Origin: an uncultured bacterium
GTDB lineage: Bacteria; Cyanobacteriota; Vampirovibrionia; Gastranaerophilales; Gastranaerophilaceae
Length of the DNA: 64,000 bases
Direction: 5' to 3'
Assembly (NCBI GenBank): GCA_900551915.1
Contig: URXT01000004.1
Location: forward strand, 35,146 to 99,145
In this document: positions 7,120 to 17,000 of the stretch, piece by piece
How positions within the stretch are numbered: position 1 is the first letter of the stretch
Layout: the number at the start of each line of letters is the position of its first letter
Notes under the pieces: generated by a model
The model's database searches: none
Seen by the model: only the letters and a program-made list of their open reading frames with translations
What the model was told of the DNA's origin: nothing
Translations under genes and position numbers: made by a program

Positions 7120-8812
7120 GCGTTTTTTCTCTTTCAACTTGCGAAAGCTCGACCGGAAGTGCAAAATAAAATTTTGAACCTTTGTTAAGCACACTTTCGC
7201 ACCAGATTGCGCCTTTGTGTGCTTCAATAAGCTGTTTTGCGATTGGAAGTCCTAAACCTGAACCGCCGACTTTGCGTGATAGTGAATTTTCAATCTGCGC
7301 AAACTTGTCAAACGCATGCAAAAGTTCATTTTCAGCAATCCCAATACCTTCATCTTCAACAGAAACAACAATATAATTCCCCTTTAAATTTTTCATAGCG
7401 TCTTCAAAACAAGGAGGATATTTTAGGTCTTCTGCATTAAGAAGTTCGGATTTAATTCGAATTTGCTTTCCTTCCGGAGTAAATTTAATTGCATTTGACA
7501 GAAGATTTGTCAAAACCTGTTCAAGCCTTTGCGCATCCGCTGTAACCTCCGGTAAAATGCCGAATTCTTCAACTGAAACCTCAAGCGATTTCTCTTTTGC
7601 AAGGCCGGAAAGCGCTGATTTTACATAATCAATAACCATATTCAGCTGAACAGGTTTGAAATGGAAATCCATTTTTCCGGCTTCGATTTTTGATATATCA
7701 AGAAGGTCGTTTATAATTCCCGAAAGTCTTGTTACATTGCGTTTTGCCATTGTGAGGAATTTTTCGCCGGCTTGTGTAACCTCGCCGCATTTACCGGTGA
7801 GAAGAATATCCAAAGAGTTTTTGATTGAAGTTAACGGCGTGCGCAGTTCGTGCGAAACAATTGAGATAAATTCCGATTTAAGTTTTTCAAGCCGTTCAAG
7901 TTTTTTGTTAGTTTCAATGATTTCCTGATAAAGTGTGGCGTTTTTCAAAGGCAGCGAAACCTGCTGTGCTATTGTTTGGAAACATTTTGCGTCTTCTGCC
8001 GTAAAATGCGCTTCCTTAAATATCTCCACGCATCCGTAAAAGTTTTCGCCAAGCGCAATCGGCGCAAACATATTGTCAAATTGAAATAGTGTAAAATTAA
8101 ACCTGCTTGCAGGATATTTTACATGTTTTATTACTTTAAGAGTATTTTCATCAATCTCATAAGGCGCCTGTTTGCCGTCAAACAATGCTCTGTAATTGAG
8201 AATAGTTCGAAGTTTTATTGCATTCAAAAGCTCCTCTGAAATTTCGTAGAGCGAATTCAAAATCAATACCGGCTTTTCTTCTGTACAAAACGAAAGAGTA
8301 CAGGTAAGCGAAAAACTCAGCGCTTTATCAAGTCCTTCTATCATAAATTCAAGAAGCTGCGCCTTATCAAGAGTTCCAGCAAACTGTGAGCTGATATTGT
8401 AAAGGGTATTTTGTCGGTATAAACTTGCTGCTAAATCTTTATTTGTATTCGCAAGTTTTTGAAGCGAGCCTTTCATTCTGAGATTAATGTTTAAGGCTGC
8501 AAGTACAAGTTCTTTGCTGAAATCTTCAGGCAGGATTGCATTAATTGATTTTAAAAGTTCTTTAGGTATGTCATTTTTACCTGTCAAAAGCAAAATCCCG
8601 CCTGCTGTATTCTTCAATTGTTTAGAAAGATTTAATGCAAGACTGCCGCTTTCATTGTCGAGAAGAATAATATCAAAAGTTTCAGCCTCAAGAATTTCTT
8701 CAATAATTTTTATATCAGAACACGTATGAAATTCATAGGAGTTTTCTTTACACAACTCCCCGAATTGTTTAATTACATTCTCCCTGCCTGATATAAGAAA
8801 AATCCTAACCAT
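7106..8812 (-). CDS. Soluble sensor histidine kinase: pseudo-receiver, GAF, HisKA, HATPase
   Basis: 568 aa without a membrane span, so probably cytosolic. Residues ~1-120 have the receiver fold pattern with Asp52 in IILLDNESG, but the usual acidic pair near residue 8 is replaced (FLISGREN), so this looks like a pseudo-receiver. Residues ~140-300 resemble a GAF domain. A short coiled coil leads to the HisKA motif SIVSHELRTPLTSIKN with phospho-acceptor His321, then the N box NLLSNAIKFTPEG, the G1 box DEGIGIAENE and the G2 box GGSGLGLPIAKQLIEAH. The catalytic part is complete. No partner regulator is adjacent in the same operon; the receiver protein at 5809-6180 is the nearest candidate. Confidence 0.88.
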   Translation of the reverse strand: MVRIFLISGRENVIKQFGELCKENSYEFHTCSDIKIIEEILEAETFDIILLDNESGSLALNLSKQLKNTAGGILLLTGKNDIPKELLKSINAILPEDFSKELVLAALNINLRMKGSLQKLANTNKDLAASLYRQNTLYNISSQFAGTLDKAQLLEFMIEGLDKALSFSLTCTLSFCTEEKPVLILNSLYEISEELLNAIKLRTILNYRALFDGKQAPYEIDENTLKVIKHVKYPASRFNFTLFQFDNMFAPIALGENFYGCVEIFKEAHFTAEDAKCFQTIAQQVSLPLKNATLYQEIIETNKKLERLEKLKSEFISIVSHELRTPLTSIKNSLDILLTGKCGEVTQAGEKFLTMAKRNVTRLSGIINDLLDISKIEAGKMDFHFKPVQLNMVIDYVKSALSGLAKEKSLEVSVEEFGILPEVTADAQRLEQVLTNLLSNAIKFTPEGKQIRIKSELLNAEDLKYPPCFEDAMKNLKGNYIVVSVEDEGIGIAENELLHAFDKFAQIENSLSRKVGGSGLGLPIAKQLIEAHKGAIWCESVLNKGSKFYFALPVELSQVEREKTLSIN

Positions 8813-8969
8813 ACTTTCATGTTAGCAGTAAATAAGTATTTTGCAAATGCTTTATTTTAATGTAACTTTTTGTAACAACTTATTATCTGTTTTTGGAAAT
8901 AATTAAAGAAATCCTTAACAACATCCGTTAAAAAAGATAAGGATAACTATAAGGAAAGGTTGAACCGCA

Positions 8970-10628
8970 ATGGGAATGTCCGCCTCACAGGCAAGATTAC
9001 TAAGCATAACGTCACGACTGTCTGACAATGAACTTCGCAGCCAGACAATTACAACTGCAAAAATGTCATTGTCAAACAGAACAACCGAAGCCAGTGCAGC
9101 CTATATGGACGCCCTAAGTTCAACTAAACTTTTGTATACAACCTACGATGAATCCGGTAATAAAATTCTTGAGTCATTGACCGGAGCATCCTTAAGCCAA
9201 TATGGTGAATTGAAAAACCAATACGGTCTAATAAACAATAACAATCAAATCCTTGTAAGCGAACTTGACGCTACAAACTACGAAAACAGCGCTAACATGG
9301 AAGAATTTTTGGACAAATACGGCGTACTGTCAGAACCCGGCGAAGGTGAATTCGTTCAGGTTGTCAACCCTGATTGGGAAGTCGCCTGGGATGAGTACAA
9401 CAAAGAATACGAAGAATGGAAAACTAAAGAACCAAATAAAAATGATGAAAAATATTGGGATGAAGTCTCAAGTACAGATAATGAGTTATACCGTAAATTC
9501 AGAGCAGCATCTGAAAGTTGTTATAATAATGCTTTAGGAGGTTCTTCAGGTTGTTATTGTCACGTTTTAGCGCATATGCTCTTGGTTGATTTTGAAGAAG
9601 CTGGTTCAAAAAATTATCAAACAATAACAGGCGATGCTATTTCAATTGGCATGGGATATATCTCAGGGTCAGCGATTAACAGCGCAGGCAAAACGCCCGA
9701 TATGCGTCTTGTATCGCAAGAAATCTTTGATAGAAACGTGATGGCCGCCGAAAATGAAGAGATGAAAAAATCTTTGTTAGAGGTAATGAATGATCCTAAC
9801 AAAACTGATTTAGAGAAAAAAGTTGAACAATTAATGAATAACTACTATCTTGACGATAATGGCAACCCACAACTAAAAACACTACCTCAGAAATGTGTGG
9901 ATTTGTTCTATGTATTATGTAATTATTCCTCATTGGGATTAGATTATAATAATGATTGTATCCCAATGTTGATTACTTTCCAAAAAGATATGGAGCAAGC
10001 TTTCAAAGAAGAAATTTTCAATGAAGAGCTCTACAACAAAGACCGTGAAGACTGGCTAGCTCAAGAACCAGAAAAACCTGATGTGCCTTATTACATCGAA
10101 AAAGAGGAACGCAAAATAGTAGACAAAGACAAAGGCCAATGGTACGTAAACCTCTGGCATCGCATGAACGGTCCCAGTCAAACGAAAGCCGGTACCACCG
10201 ATGAGTCCGGCAATATAGTCGAAGGCGGCACCACCGAAGGCGGTCTTCCAAGGTACAAAGTCCTGGAAGATGGTCTGATGAACAATGCTGACTGGCTGCA
10301 ATATGCTCTTGAAAAAGGTACTGTAACGTTAGAGCGGGTAGACTTTAGCGACCCAACCGAAGAAGGCACCGGTCTATCCGATTGCACCTGGACGTCGATA
10401 ATCTGGACAAACGCTCAAGACATAACCGAAGAACAAAACGAAGCCGCCATAACCAAAGCCGAAGTGGAATACGAGCAAGCCCTTCGCGACATAGAAGCCA
10501 AAGACAAGCAATACGATAATCAGCTAAAGCTTCTTGACAGTGAGCACAATGCCCTCCAAACCGAATATGACAGCGTCAAAGGTGTAATCGAAAAAAACAT
10601 AGAACGTACCCTTAAAATATATTCGTAA
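8970..10628 (+). CDS. Large protein with helical ends and a variable middle, function unknown
   Basis: 552 aa. The first ~100 residues (MGMSASQARLLSITSRLSDN onward) and the last ~60 (from AAITKAEVEYEQ to KNIERTLKIYS) are polar, heptad-rich helices likely to form coiled coils. The middle is acidic and includes a small Cys cluster (SGCYCHVL, about residue 195). There is no signal peptide or membrane span. The layout, with N- and C-terminal helices around a variable centre, resembles axial flagellar-type or other self-assembling filament proteins, but I cannot identify a family and see no flagellar gene nearby. Start: AAGGAAAGG about 15 bases upstream of ATG 8970. It stands between a minus-strand kinase and a TPR gene on the same strand. 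Confidence 0.75.
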   Translation: MGMSASQARLLSITSRLSDNELRSQTITTAKMSLSNRTTEASAAYMDALSSTKLLYTTYDESGNKILESLTGASLSQYGELKNQYGLINNNNQILVSELDATNYENSANMEEFLDKYGVLSEPGEGEFVQVVNPDWEVAWDEYNKEYEEWKTKEPNKNDEKYWDEVSSTDNELYRKFRAASESCYNNALGGSSGCYCHVLAHMLLVDFEEAGSKNYQTITGDAISIGMGYISGSAINSAGKTPDMRLVSQEIFDRNVMAAENEEMKKSLLEVMNDPNKTDLEKKVEQLMNNYYLDDNGNPQLKTLPQKCVDLFYVLCNYSSLGLDYNNDCIPMLITFQKDMEQAFKEEIFNEELYNKDREDWLAQEPEKPDVPYYIEKEERKIVDKDKGQWYVNLWHRMNGPSQTKAGTTDESGNIVEGGTTEGGLPRYKVLEDGLMNNADWLQYALEKGTVTLERVDFSDPTEEGTGLSDCTWTSIIWTNAQDITEEQNEAAITKAEVEYEQALRDIEAKDKQYDNQLKLLDSEHNALQTEYDSVKGVIEKNIERTLKIYS

Positions 10629-10716
10629 GTTCAGGTTGCATTTTCTGTTTACTAAACTTCCTTAATATACTTGCGTTAACTTCTTAAAAGGTTTAAAATG
10701 TAACAAGAGGTTAACT

Positions 10717-11829
10717 TTGAATAGAAGAAAATTTTCCAAAATATTTTCAATACTTTTGCTGTTAACAATTGTTGTTACTGCGTATTTCTATACAGATTGG
10801 TATGTTACACAGTTAAATAAGGTTCGCGGCATGTATTATGTTTGGCGCGGTGATAGAGCACTTAGAAAGTATAAATTTCAAAATGCTATTGAACTGTACC
10901 AGCAAGGGCTTATGCTTTTCCCGGGGCATTATACGGCTTGGTTTAATTTGGGAAATATTTATGTTTTATACGAAGATTACTTTTCCGCAATTGATGCTTA
11001 TGAAAATGCAATTTCATATAATCCGAATTACGTTATAGCAAGAATGAATTACGGAATAGTTTCAGCAGAACAACTTGGCGATTTTGACGGCGCAATTGAC
11101 CAGTATAAAACTATTCTGGACATTAGGAACAAACCTGTTTATATTCCTTTTGTATTTAATAATTTAAAGAGCTACAAAACAAATATCGGACTTGCTTATT
11201 ACAATATGGGCATCGCATACAGGCAAAAGGCGGTATATCAAGATGTCCGTCGTATGCATACAAATGAATACCTTATAAAATCAATTGCGGCATACAAAGA
11301 AGCTGTTGAAATTCTTAAAAACAGTTACGATGCTTATTATAATTTAGGTTTAGCATATCATCTTTATGGGGATACGAATAATGCTGGGCTTGCATACTGT
11401 AAGGCTATAGAAATGGGTCCGCTTAATTACGAAGCACATTATAATCTTGCAATTCTTTTAAGAAATTTGAAATATTATAAAGAATCCATTGTAGAAATGC
11501 AGAAAGCAACATTGCTTCTAACAGAGAAAGAAGGCCGTTCAAACAGGCAAAGATATGTTTTTGATGTATTAAATGATATTTCCCGCCGTTATATGGAAAC
11601 AAAGGATCATATGAATTATATGGTTGAAAGAAATCTTTCAGATACTAAGACTGTTTCCGAAATTGCGGCTGATTCTGTTACGTATGTTAATGGAAACCTT
11701 GTTTTGTCTGATGATTTTGATAAAGCAATGGTTGAAAATTTCAGAACTTGCGCTGCTCACGATATTTTTACAGAAGAAATTCATAATGAAAACAAAGATG
11801 TTTTATACAACGAAGACTTTAACCCTTAA
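10717..11829 (+). CDS. Membrane-anchored TPR protein
   Basis: 370 aa. It uses a TTG start at 10717, chosen because AAGAGG lies 6 bases upstream and no nearby ATG has a ribosome binding site. Residues ~7-27 (IFSILLLLTIVVTAYFYTDW) form one hydrophobic anchor, and the rest is tetratricopeptide-like: FNLGNIYVLYEDYFSAIDAY, YNMGIAYRQKA, YNLGLAYHLYGDTNNAGLAY and YNLAILLRNLKYYKESI are successive repeats. The TPR domain would face the periplasm if the anchor inserts N-in. The role is unknown; TPR proteins mostly act as scaffolds. Its 3' end overlaps the convergent permease gene by 11 bases. Confidence 0.82.
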   Translation: MNRRKFSKIFSILLLLTIVVTAYFYTDWYVTQLNKVRGMYYVWRGDRALRKYKFQNAIELYQQGLMLFPGHYTAWFNLGNIYVLYEDYFSAIDAYENAISYNPNYVIARMNYGIVSAEQLGDFDGAIDQYKTILDIRNKPVYIPFVFNNLKSYKTNIGLAYYNMGIAYRQKAVYQDVRRMHTNEYLIKSIAAYKEAVEILKNSYDAYYNLGLAYHLYGDTNNAGLAYCKAIEMGPLNYEAHYNLAILLRNLKYYKESIVEMQKATLLLTEKEGRSNRQRYVFDVLNDISRRYMETKDHMNYMVERNLSDTKTVSEIAADSVTYVNGNLVLSDDFDKAMVENFRTCAAHDIFTEEIHNENKDVLYNEDFNP

Positions 11830-12664
11830 CAGCCCCGTCGTTTTCGCCTGAAATAAAATATTTTTGCATGCACAGGAAAAATATGATAATCGGAATTGTG
11901 GCAAGAATTGAACCTGCTGCTATGAAACGCCAGTTTGACGAAAACATTCCCTGCAAGTTGTTTACTCCGACAGGAAGAGTGTACATAGCCTCTTTGGTCA
12001 AAACAATGCTCGGCCATAAGAATTCACCCCAGCTTCCGATGAAGGTGAAGATTGCAAGGACTGCAAGCGACGGCTTAACCATTGGAAGAAGAACTTTTGT
12101 AAAAATTTGAAAAACATTGCAGCCGTCAACAATTGCCGCTTCCTCCATTTCTTTTGGAATTCCAAGAAACGCCTGACGCATTAAGAAAATTCCGAAAGCG
12201 CTTACTGCAAAAGGCATTATCAGCCCGACAAATCCTGCAAAGTTATTCACGCTGTCAACCAGATGAAGTTTCAGAGTTATAAGATAAACCGGCAGCATTA
12301 TGGCCTGAAAAGGTATCATAATCGTTGCTAAAATTGCAAAAAAAGTTACTTTTTTGCCTTTGAATTCCATTCTCGCAAGCGGATAACCGGCCATCGCAGA
12401 AAGAATTAAGTTTAAAAGCACAGTTCCTCCAGCCACAATCATAGAATTTATAAAATATCCGATAAAATCTACCTTTTGCCAAACTCCCCTGTAATTTGCC
12501 CAGGTAAAATCAACCGGAATGATTGTTGGCGGATATGCAAAAATGTTTTCGCTGTTTCCCTTCAAAGAGGTTGAAATCAGCCAGATAAAAGGAAATATCG
12601 ACAAAAGCGATACAAATATCAAAACCGCATGTATCGGCAAATTTTTCAAGAATTTTTTTATCAT
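11819..12664 (-). CDS. ABC transporter permease, MalG/UgpE-type (carbohydrate uptake)
   Basis: 281 aa with six hydrophobic spans and the cytoplasmic EAA loop EEAAIVDGCNVFQIFTKVLLP, which docks onto the ATPase. The family is the second permease of sugar ABC importers (MalG, UgpE, LacG types); the substrate cannot be read from sequence. It overlaps the partner permease by 4 bases (ATGA), so the two are translationally coupled. No solute-binding protein or ATPase gene lies within the operon as seen here, so those subunits must be encoded elsewhere. Confidence 0.9.
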   Translation of the reverse strand: MIKKFLKNLPIHAVLIFVSLLSIFPFIWLISTSLKGNSENIFAYPPTIIPVDFTWANYRGVWQKVDFIGYFINSMIVAGGTVLLNLILSAMAGYPLARMEFKGKKVTFFAILATIMIPFQAIMLPVYLITLKLHLVDSVNNFAGFVGLIMPFAVSAFGIFLMRQAFLGIPKEMEEAAIVDGCNVFQIFTKVLLPMVKPSLAVLAIFTFIGSWGEFLWPSIVLTKEAMYTLPVGVNNLQGMFSSNWRFIAAGSILATIPIIIFFLCMQKYFISGENDGAVKG

Positions 12665-13533
12665 ATTTGATACTTATTCCTTTCAAAACACAGAATATTC
12701 ACGAGCGAAAGTGCCAGAACAATAATCAAAAGCACAACCGCCATTGCAGATGCAAAACCTAAATCAAGATTTTCAAAAGCTCTTTCATATATATAATAAA
12801 CAATAGTCTTGCTGGAGTTTAAAGGTCCGCCTTTAGTCATAACGTAGATTTCAGCGAAAACCTTCATCGCCGAAATCGCACTGATAGTTGTAACAAGCGC
12901 AATCGTCGGCATAATATGCGGAATTGTAACGGTCAGGTGTTTTCTGAAAAATCCTGCCCCGTCGATTTCGCAGGCCTCATAAAGCTCTTTTGGCACGCTC
13001 ATCAATGCCGCCAGATAAATCATCATATAATATCCGATACCCTTCCAAATCGTAACAATAATAACCGATAACAGCGCCCAATGCGGGTCTGTCAGCCATC
13101 CGACACGCTCAAAACCCAGCGCCGTGACAATATAATTTAAAATTCCTTCATCAGCATAAAGCCATTTGAAAGCAATTGCTGCAACAACAATTGAGACAAT
13201 AACAGGAAGATAAATGAGTATTTTGTATAACGTAATTCCACGGATTTTCTGATTAAGCAGAATAGCCAGAAACAACGGCAAAATCGCAAGTATAGGAACC
13301 GCCACAAAAAGATATATAAACGTATTCCACAAAACCTTGTAAAAAATTGGGCTTTTGAAAAGCTTTATGTAGTTGTCAAACCCTGCGAACTGCGCGTGAT
13401 AAATACTGTTTGAATAATCCTGAAAACTTAAGATAAATGTCTGAAAAAACGGGATAAAAAAGAAGATAACAAGCACAACCGCTGCCGGAAACAGAAATAA
13501 ATATGGAGCATATTTCCCATAATACTTAAACAT
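12661..13533 (-). CDS. ABC transporter permease, MalF/UgpA-type (carbohydrate uptake)
   Basis: 290 aa with six spans; the first is YLFLFPAAVVLVIFFFIPFF, typical of MalF/UgpA/LacF permeases. The EAA loop is ELYEACEIDGAGFFRKHLTVT followed by IPHIMP. It would form a heterodimeric channel with the product of the next gene. This is the first gene of a two-gene unit; the region upstream (13534-13590) is short and separates it from a co-oriented XRE regulator, so transcription could continue from that gene. Confidence 0.9.
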   Translation of the reverse strand: MFKYYGKYAPYLFLFPAAVVLVIFFFIPFFQTFILSFQDYSNSIYHAQFAGFDNYIKLFKSPIFYKVLWNTFIYLFVAVPILAILPLFLAILLNQKIRGITLYKILIYLPVIVSIVVAAIAFKWLYADEGILNYIVTALGFERVGWLTDPHWALLSVIIVTIWKGIGYYMMIYLAALMSVPKELYEACEIDGAGFFRKHLTVTIPHIMPTIALVTTISAISAMKVFAEIYVMTKGGPLNSSKTIVYYIYERAFENLDLGFASAMAVVLLIIVLALSLVNILCFERNKYQI

Positions 13534-13590
13534 AGCGTAATTATCCCACTATTTCTGCGGCTAGTCAAGCACAAATCTGATGATAAATCT

Positions 13591-13812
13591 CTAATCGCTA
13601 AACGTCAAAAGTTTTTCAATATCAACCTGAAGTGCTCTTGCGAGTTCAAGAATTTTACCCAAAGACATGTTTTGCCTGCCGCATTCAATGCATGCAACAT
13701 AATTTGGATTAACATCCAAAATTTCTGCGAATTGTTCCTGGGTCAGGTCTTTTTTTATCCGTTCTATTTTAACATTTTTCCCGAATCTTTTTAATAAAGA
13801 TGATTTATTCAT
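13591..13812 (-). CDS. Small XRE-family (Cro/CI) transcriptional regulator
   Basis: 73 aa, essentially one HTH_3 domain: LTQEQFAEILDVNPNYVACIECGRQNMSL spans the two recognition helices (residues ~25-52). It is related to the other small XRE protein in this window at 23182; both carry a CIE motif after the recognition helix. It is divergent from the giant prepilin-like gene at 14010, with 197 bases between starts. A TATAAT on the minus strand (13821-13826) lies just before the start, and a perfect inverted repeat (13841-13853) covers the expected -35 position, which suggests autorepression. Confidence 0.88.
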   Translation of the reverse strand: MNKSSLLKRFGKNVKIERIKKDLTQEQFAEILDVNPNYVACIECGRQNMSLGKILELARALQVDIEKLLTFSD

Positions 13813-13840
13813 TATTTATGATTATACAAACCTTGACTTA

Positions 13841-13853
13841 TTACTAATAGTAA
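13841..13853. promoter_or_regulatory. Inverted repeat, candidate XRE operator
   Basis: TTACTA-A-TAGTAA is a perfect 6+1+6 palindrome in the divergent region between the XRE gene and the 1027-residue prepilin-like gene. It overlaps the place where the -35 box would be for the minus-strand TATAAT at 13821-13826. Confidence 0.45.
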
Positions 13854-14009
13854 TTTATAATATATATAAGTATAAGTTATAATGTATAATTTTATACCTG
13901 CATTTATTTTTATAATCTGTCTGGTATAGCAATAATCTACAAAAGAGGATTTAACACATTCTAATGGGCAGATTAGTAAGATGAGATAATTTATAAAGGT
14001 GAATAGCGT

Positions 14010-17000
14010 ATGAAAAATTTGAGACACTTCTGCGGATTTTCTTTAGTCGAAATGATGATGTTACTATTGATAACTTCATTAATGCTGGCTTCCGGGATAA
14101 CCGTTATTTCAAAAAAACACGTAAAAGTGCCTAAAATTGCTATGCATGGGGCTTATATGTGCTACTACAAAGACGGCCAGCTTCATGAAGAGCAATACGT
14201 AGGAACTGTGAAATCGCAAGGTCAAAATAAAAAAATCTTGGACAGAGATGTTACAGAATGCAGGTTTAAACCTCCTGGAAGGGTTTCATATTTGTATATT
14301 CAGGCAACTGCCGGCGGTGGAGGCGGTGGTGATTCAGGATATAAAGGCGGAAATTTACAAAAGTTTACCTCTGCAGTTGATAAAATCTCACCCTTTGGTA
14401 TAAATCAAACAATATTGGATTTGAAAGGCTTTAATGAAGGCGAACTGGTCGCTAATGGAGGAACTATAGAAGCTTGGGCACATGGTGCTGATGAATCCTA
14501 TGGTGATGCTGGTGGCGGCGGAGATGTTTATTATATTGAACAAAATTGTGCTGGTTCTGGTACATGTATAGTACATCGTGAATGGGAATACACAGGTACC
14601 CAGGAACGTGATTGTTCTTGTGATACAGGTACAATCAATTCAACGAAAGACAATTACGATTACACGTATACTTGTGGTCAAAGTTCTTCCAGTTCTTCTA
14701 CTTGTAATAGAAACAAGTATGAGCCCTCTGGTGTATTTAATTTTAGCTGTAATAGCTACGGTGACAAAAGAATAGAGTGTAATAGCTATTCTGAATGTGA
14801 AGATGGTTTTACAAGATATTCCAGTGCTAATAGAGAAACTGAATCTTGTGACTATTACTCTTCATCATGTGACTATTGTCGTACTTGGGATAATAATTAT
14901 CCATATGATCCATATGAGTGTGGAACTAAGGAAAATCCGAAAACATGTTGGCATTATAAAAGATATTGTACTGAGGGTTGGCGATACACAGGCCGATTTG
15001 ACTATGGCTATAAGTACGTAACTGATAGAGACAATTGCGTAAGCTGTACCTGGGATGAAACCTGTGATGGTTCTTGCTATATTGAAACTAGAATTCCATC
15101 TGGTGCTTCCTGTTCGCTTACTGGGAAAAAAGATTTAGTTGTCCAAACTGAAGATACATATGCTGCTGACTATGATTCAAAACCTCACTACGGTCAGCTA
15201 ACTGATGATATAAATGCCTCAAATCCAGTTAATAGCAGCAGTAACAAAACAGATTATACCGGCAAAAGCGAAGATGATTTGATGAAAATACGTGAAGTTT
15301 GGCGCCAGCCTAAAAACGCTACATATTCATATACTTTATGTAACTATGGAAATCCTTCCTTGTTTACCGGAGGTGATGGTCTTGGTACTTTCGGGTCCTC
15401 TGCTTTAGGATGGGACAACAATATTGCAAGCTGTTCAAGTGCTGATGTTTTAGAAGCCTTTGGAGAAGGTATTATCCCTCTTGGCGGCGGTGAAGTTTCA
15501 AGAAGCTATGGTCCTGTGAAACAGCCATCAACAGATTTTTACAATACAGAAATAAAATATAATATAATTGAAGAAATAGGTTTAGCCGCATTTTTTGGAA
15601 CAGATAAAATCTGCACAAATGCCTATAATGGTACTTGTGAACCCAAAAAAACTGTTGATAATTCTTCTTCCTATAGAAATCCAATAACAGGTACAACCAC
15701 AAACAATAAAAAACCATTATATACACAGTGCCAATTTGGAGGAACAAATGCTGGAGCTACCTCCTCATCTTCAAGCAGCACAGGCTATACGCAAAATGGT
15801 TCCAGAGATACCTGTTCAAATGTATCTGGATTAAGAGATTTTTATAAATGGCATACTGGTACTGAATATCCCGGATACACGATAAATACAAAATGCTATT
15901 GTAAACAGAAAAATCCTAAATCATCTGGCTCAGAATGTCTATATAGTTACGGCGATGTTACCGATGAAAATGTTTCCTGCTACTATAAAGCAAATGTAGT
16001 TGAAGGCGGTACTCCAGGCAAAGGTAAAAACTGTTCATTTTCTTCTGGTGCCGGAGTTGGTTTGACCTATAAAGGCCGTTCCGACATTATTCCTGGTATG
16101 AGAGGAAGTGACAAGATTTGTATGAGTAAATACAGACCTTTGTATACAAAAAGTGATTGGGAAAATCAAGCAGCGCCCTGTTATGCACAAAATGGAACGG
16201 ATTCTCAAGGTAGTGCCGAAGTAATGCTAAACGGACAATCCTGCACAGTCCACTCAAATCCTCCGAAATTAGGCAAAGGCGCCCGCAGAAAAGGTGGGGT
16301 TAGAACATCAATCCCAACTCCGGGTTCAGCTGAGCCAAATGGCAATGGAGCTGATGGCGACGGGGGTAATTCAACCTCAATACCAGCTTGTGCAGCTGGT
16401 GGTCCGCATGTAGGCTATTGTGTCAAGGGTGTTGTTGATTATAAATACTCATACACTTACACATGGAATACTAATTATCTTCAATATGGCGAAGGCGGAA
16501 AAGCAGGCGGATATAATGTTAAACTTATCCGTTCCGTTAAAGACGGTGAATTCCAGATTCAGCTAGGCAAAGGCGGTGCTGGCGGCGCGGTTGGCTCCGG
16601 TGCGTCAGGTGAAAATGGCGGTGATACAATAATAACCTTCATCCCGGAAGGTGGTACCGCCGGTGATCCTTTGCTTACTGTTTTAGGCGGAGCCGGTGGC
16701 CCTGGAGGTTTGGTTGGCAATACTGAACAACTTCCGAGATACCATCAGGACGGTACCTTTGTTGCGGGTATGAACGGTACTGCCGGAGAAAGTGCTAGTC
16801 TTTCAAATGTCAAATCTAACATTATGAACTTAGTTTTACCGGTTGCGGATGACAATATTCTTAACCAGTGGTTAATGGCATCAGGCGCAGGTGGTGATGG
16901 CGGCGGTTCTACTAACAATTGCTGGGCCAGCGAATGGCACCGTGAATTTGAAGGAGTCAATGTTGTCGGAGACTGGGGCCCGGCTGAAGAAGAAGATGTT

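Noticed and set aside
8970..10628. Flagellin or hook-associated protein
   Set aside because: Only the general helical-ends plan fits; no flagellin signature residues and no flagellar neighbours are present.
13813..14009. Minus-strand reading frame of about 70 codons in the XRE/prepilin gap
   Set aside because: AT-rich, no ribosome binding site, composition unlike protein, and it crosses the promoter region and the start of the giant prepilin-like gene.
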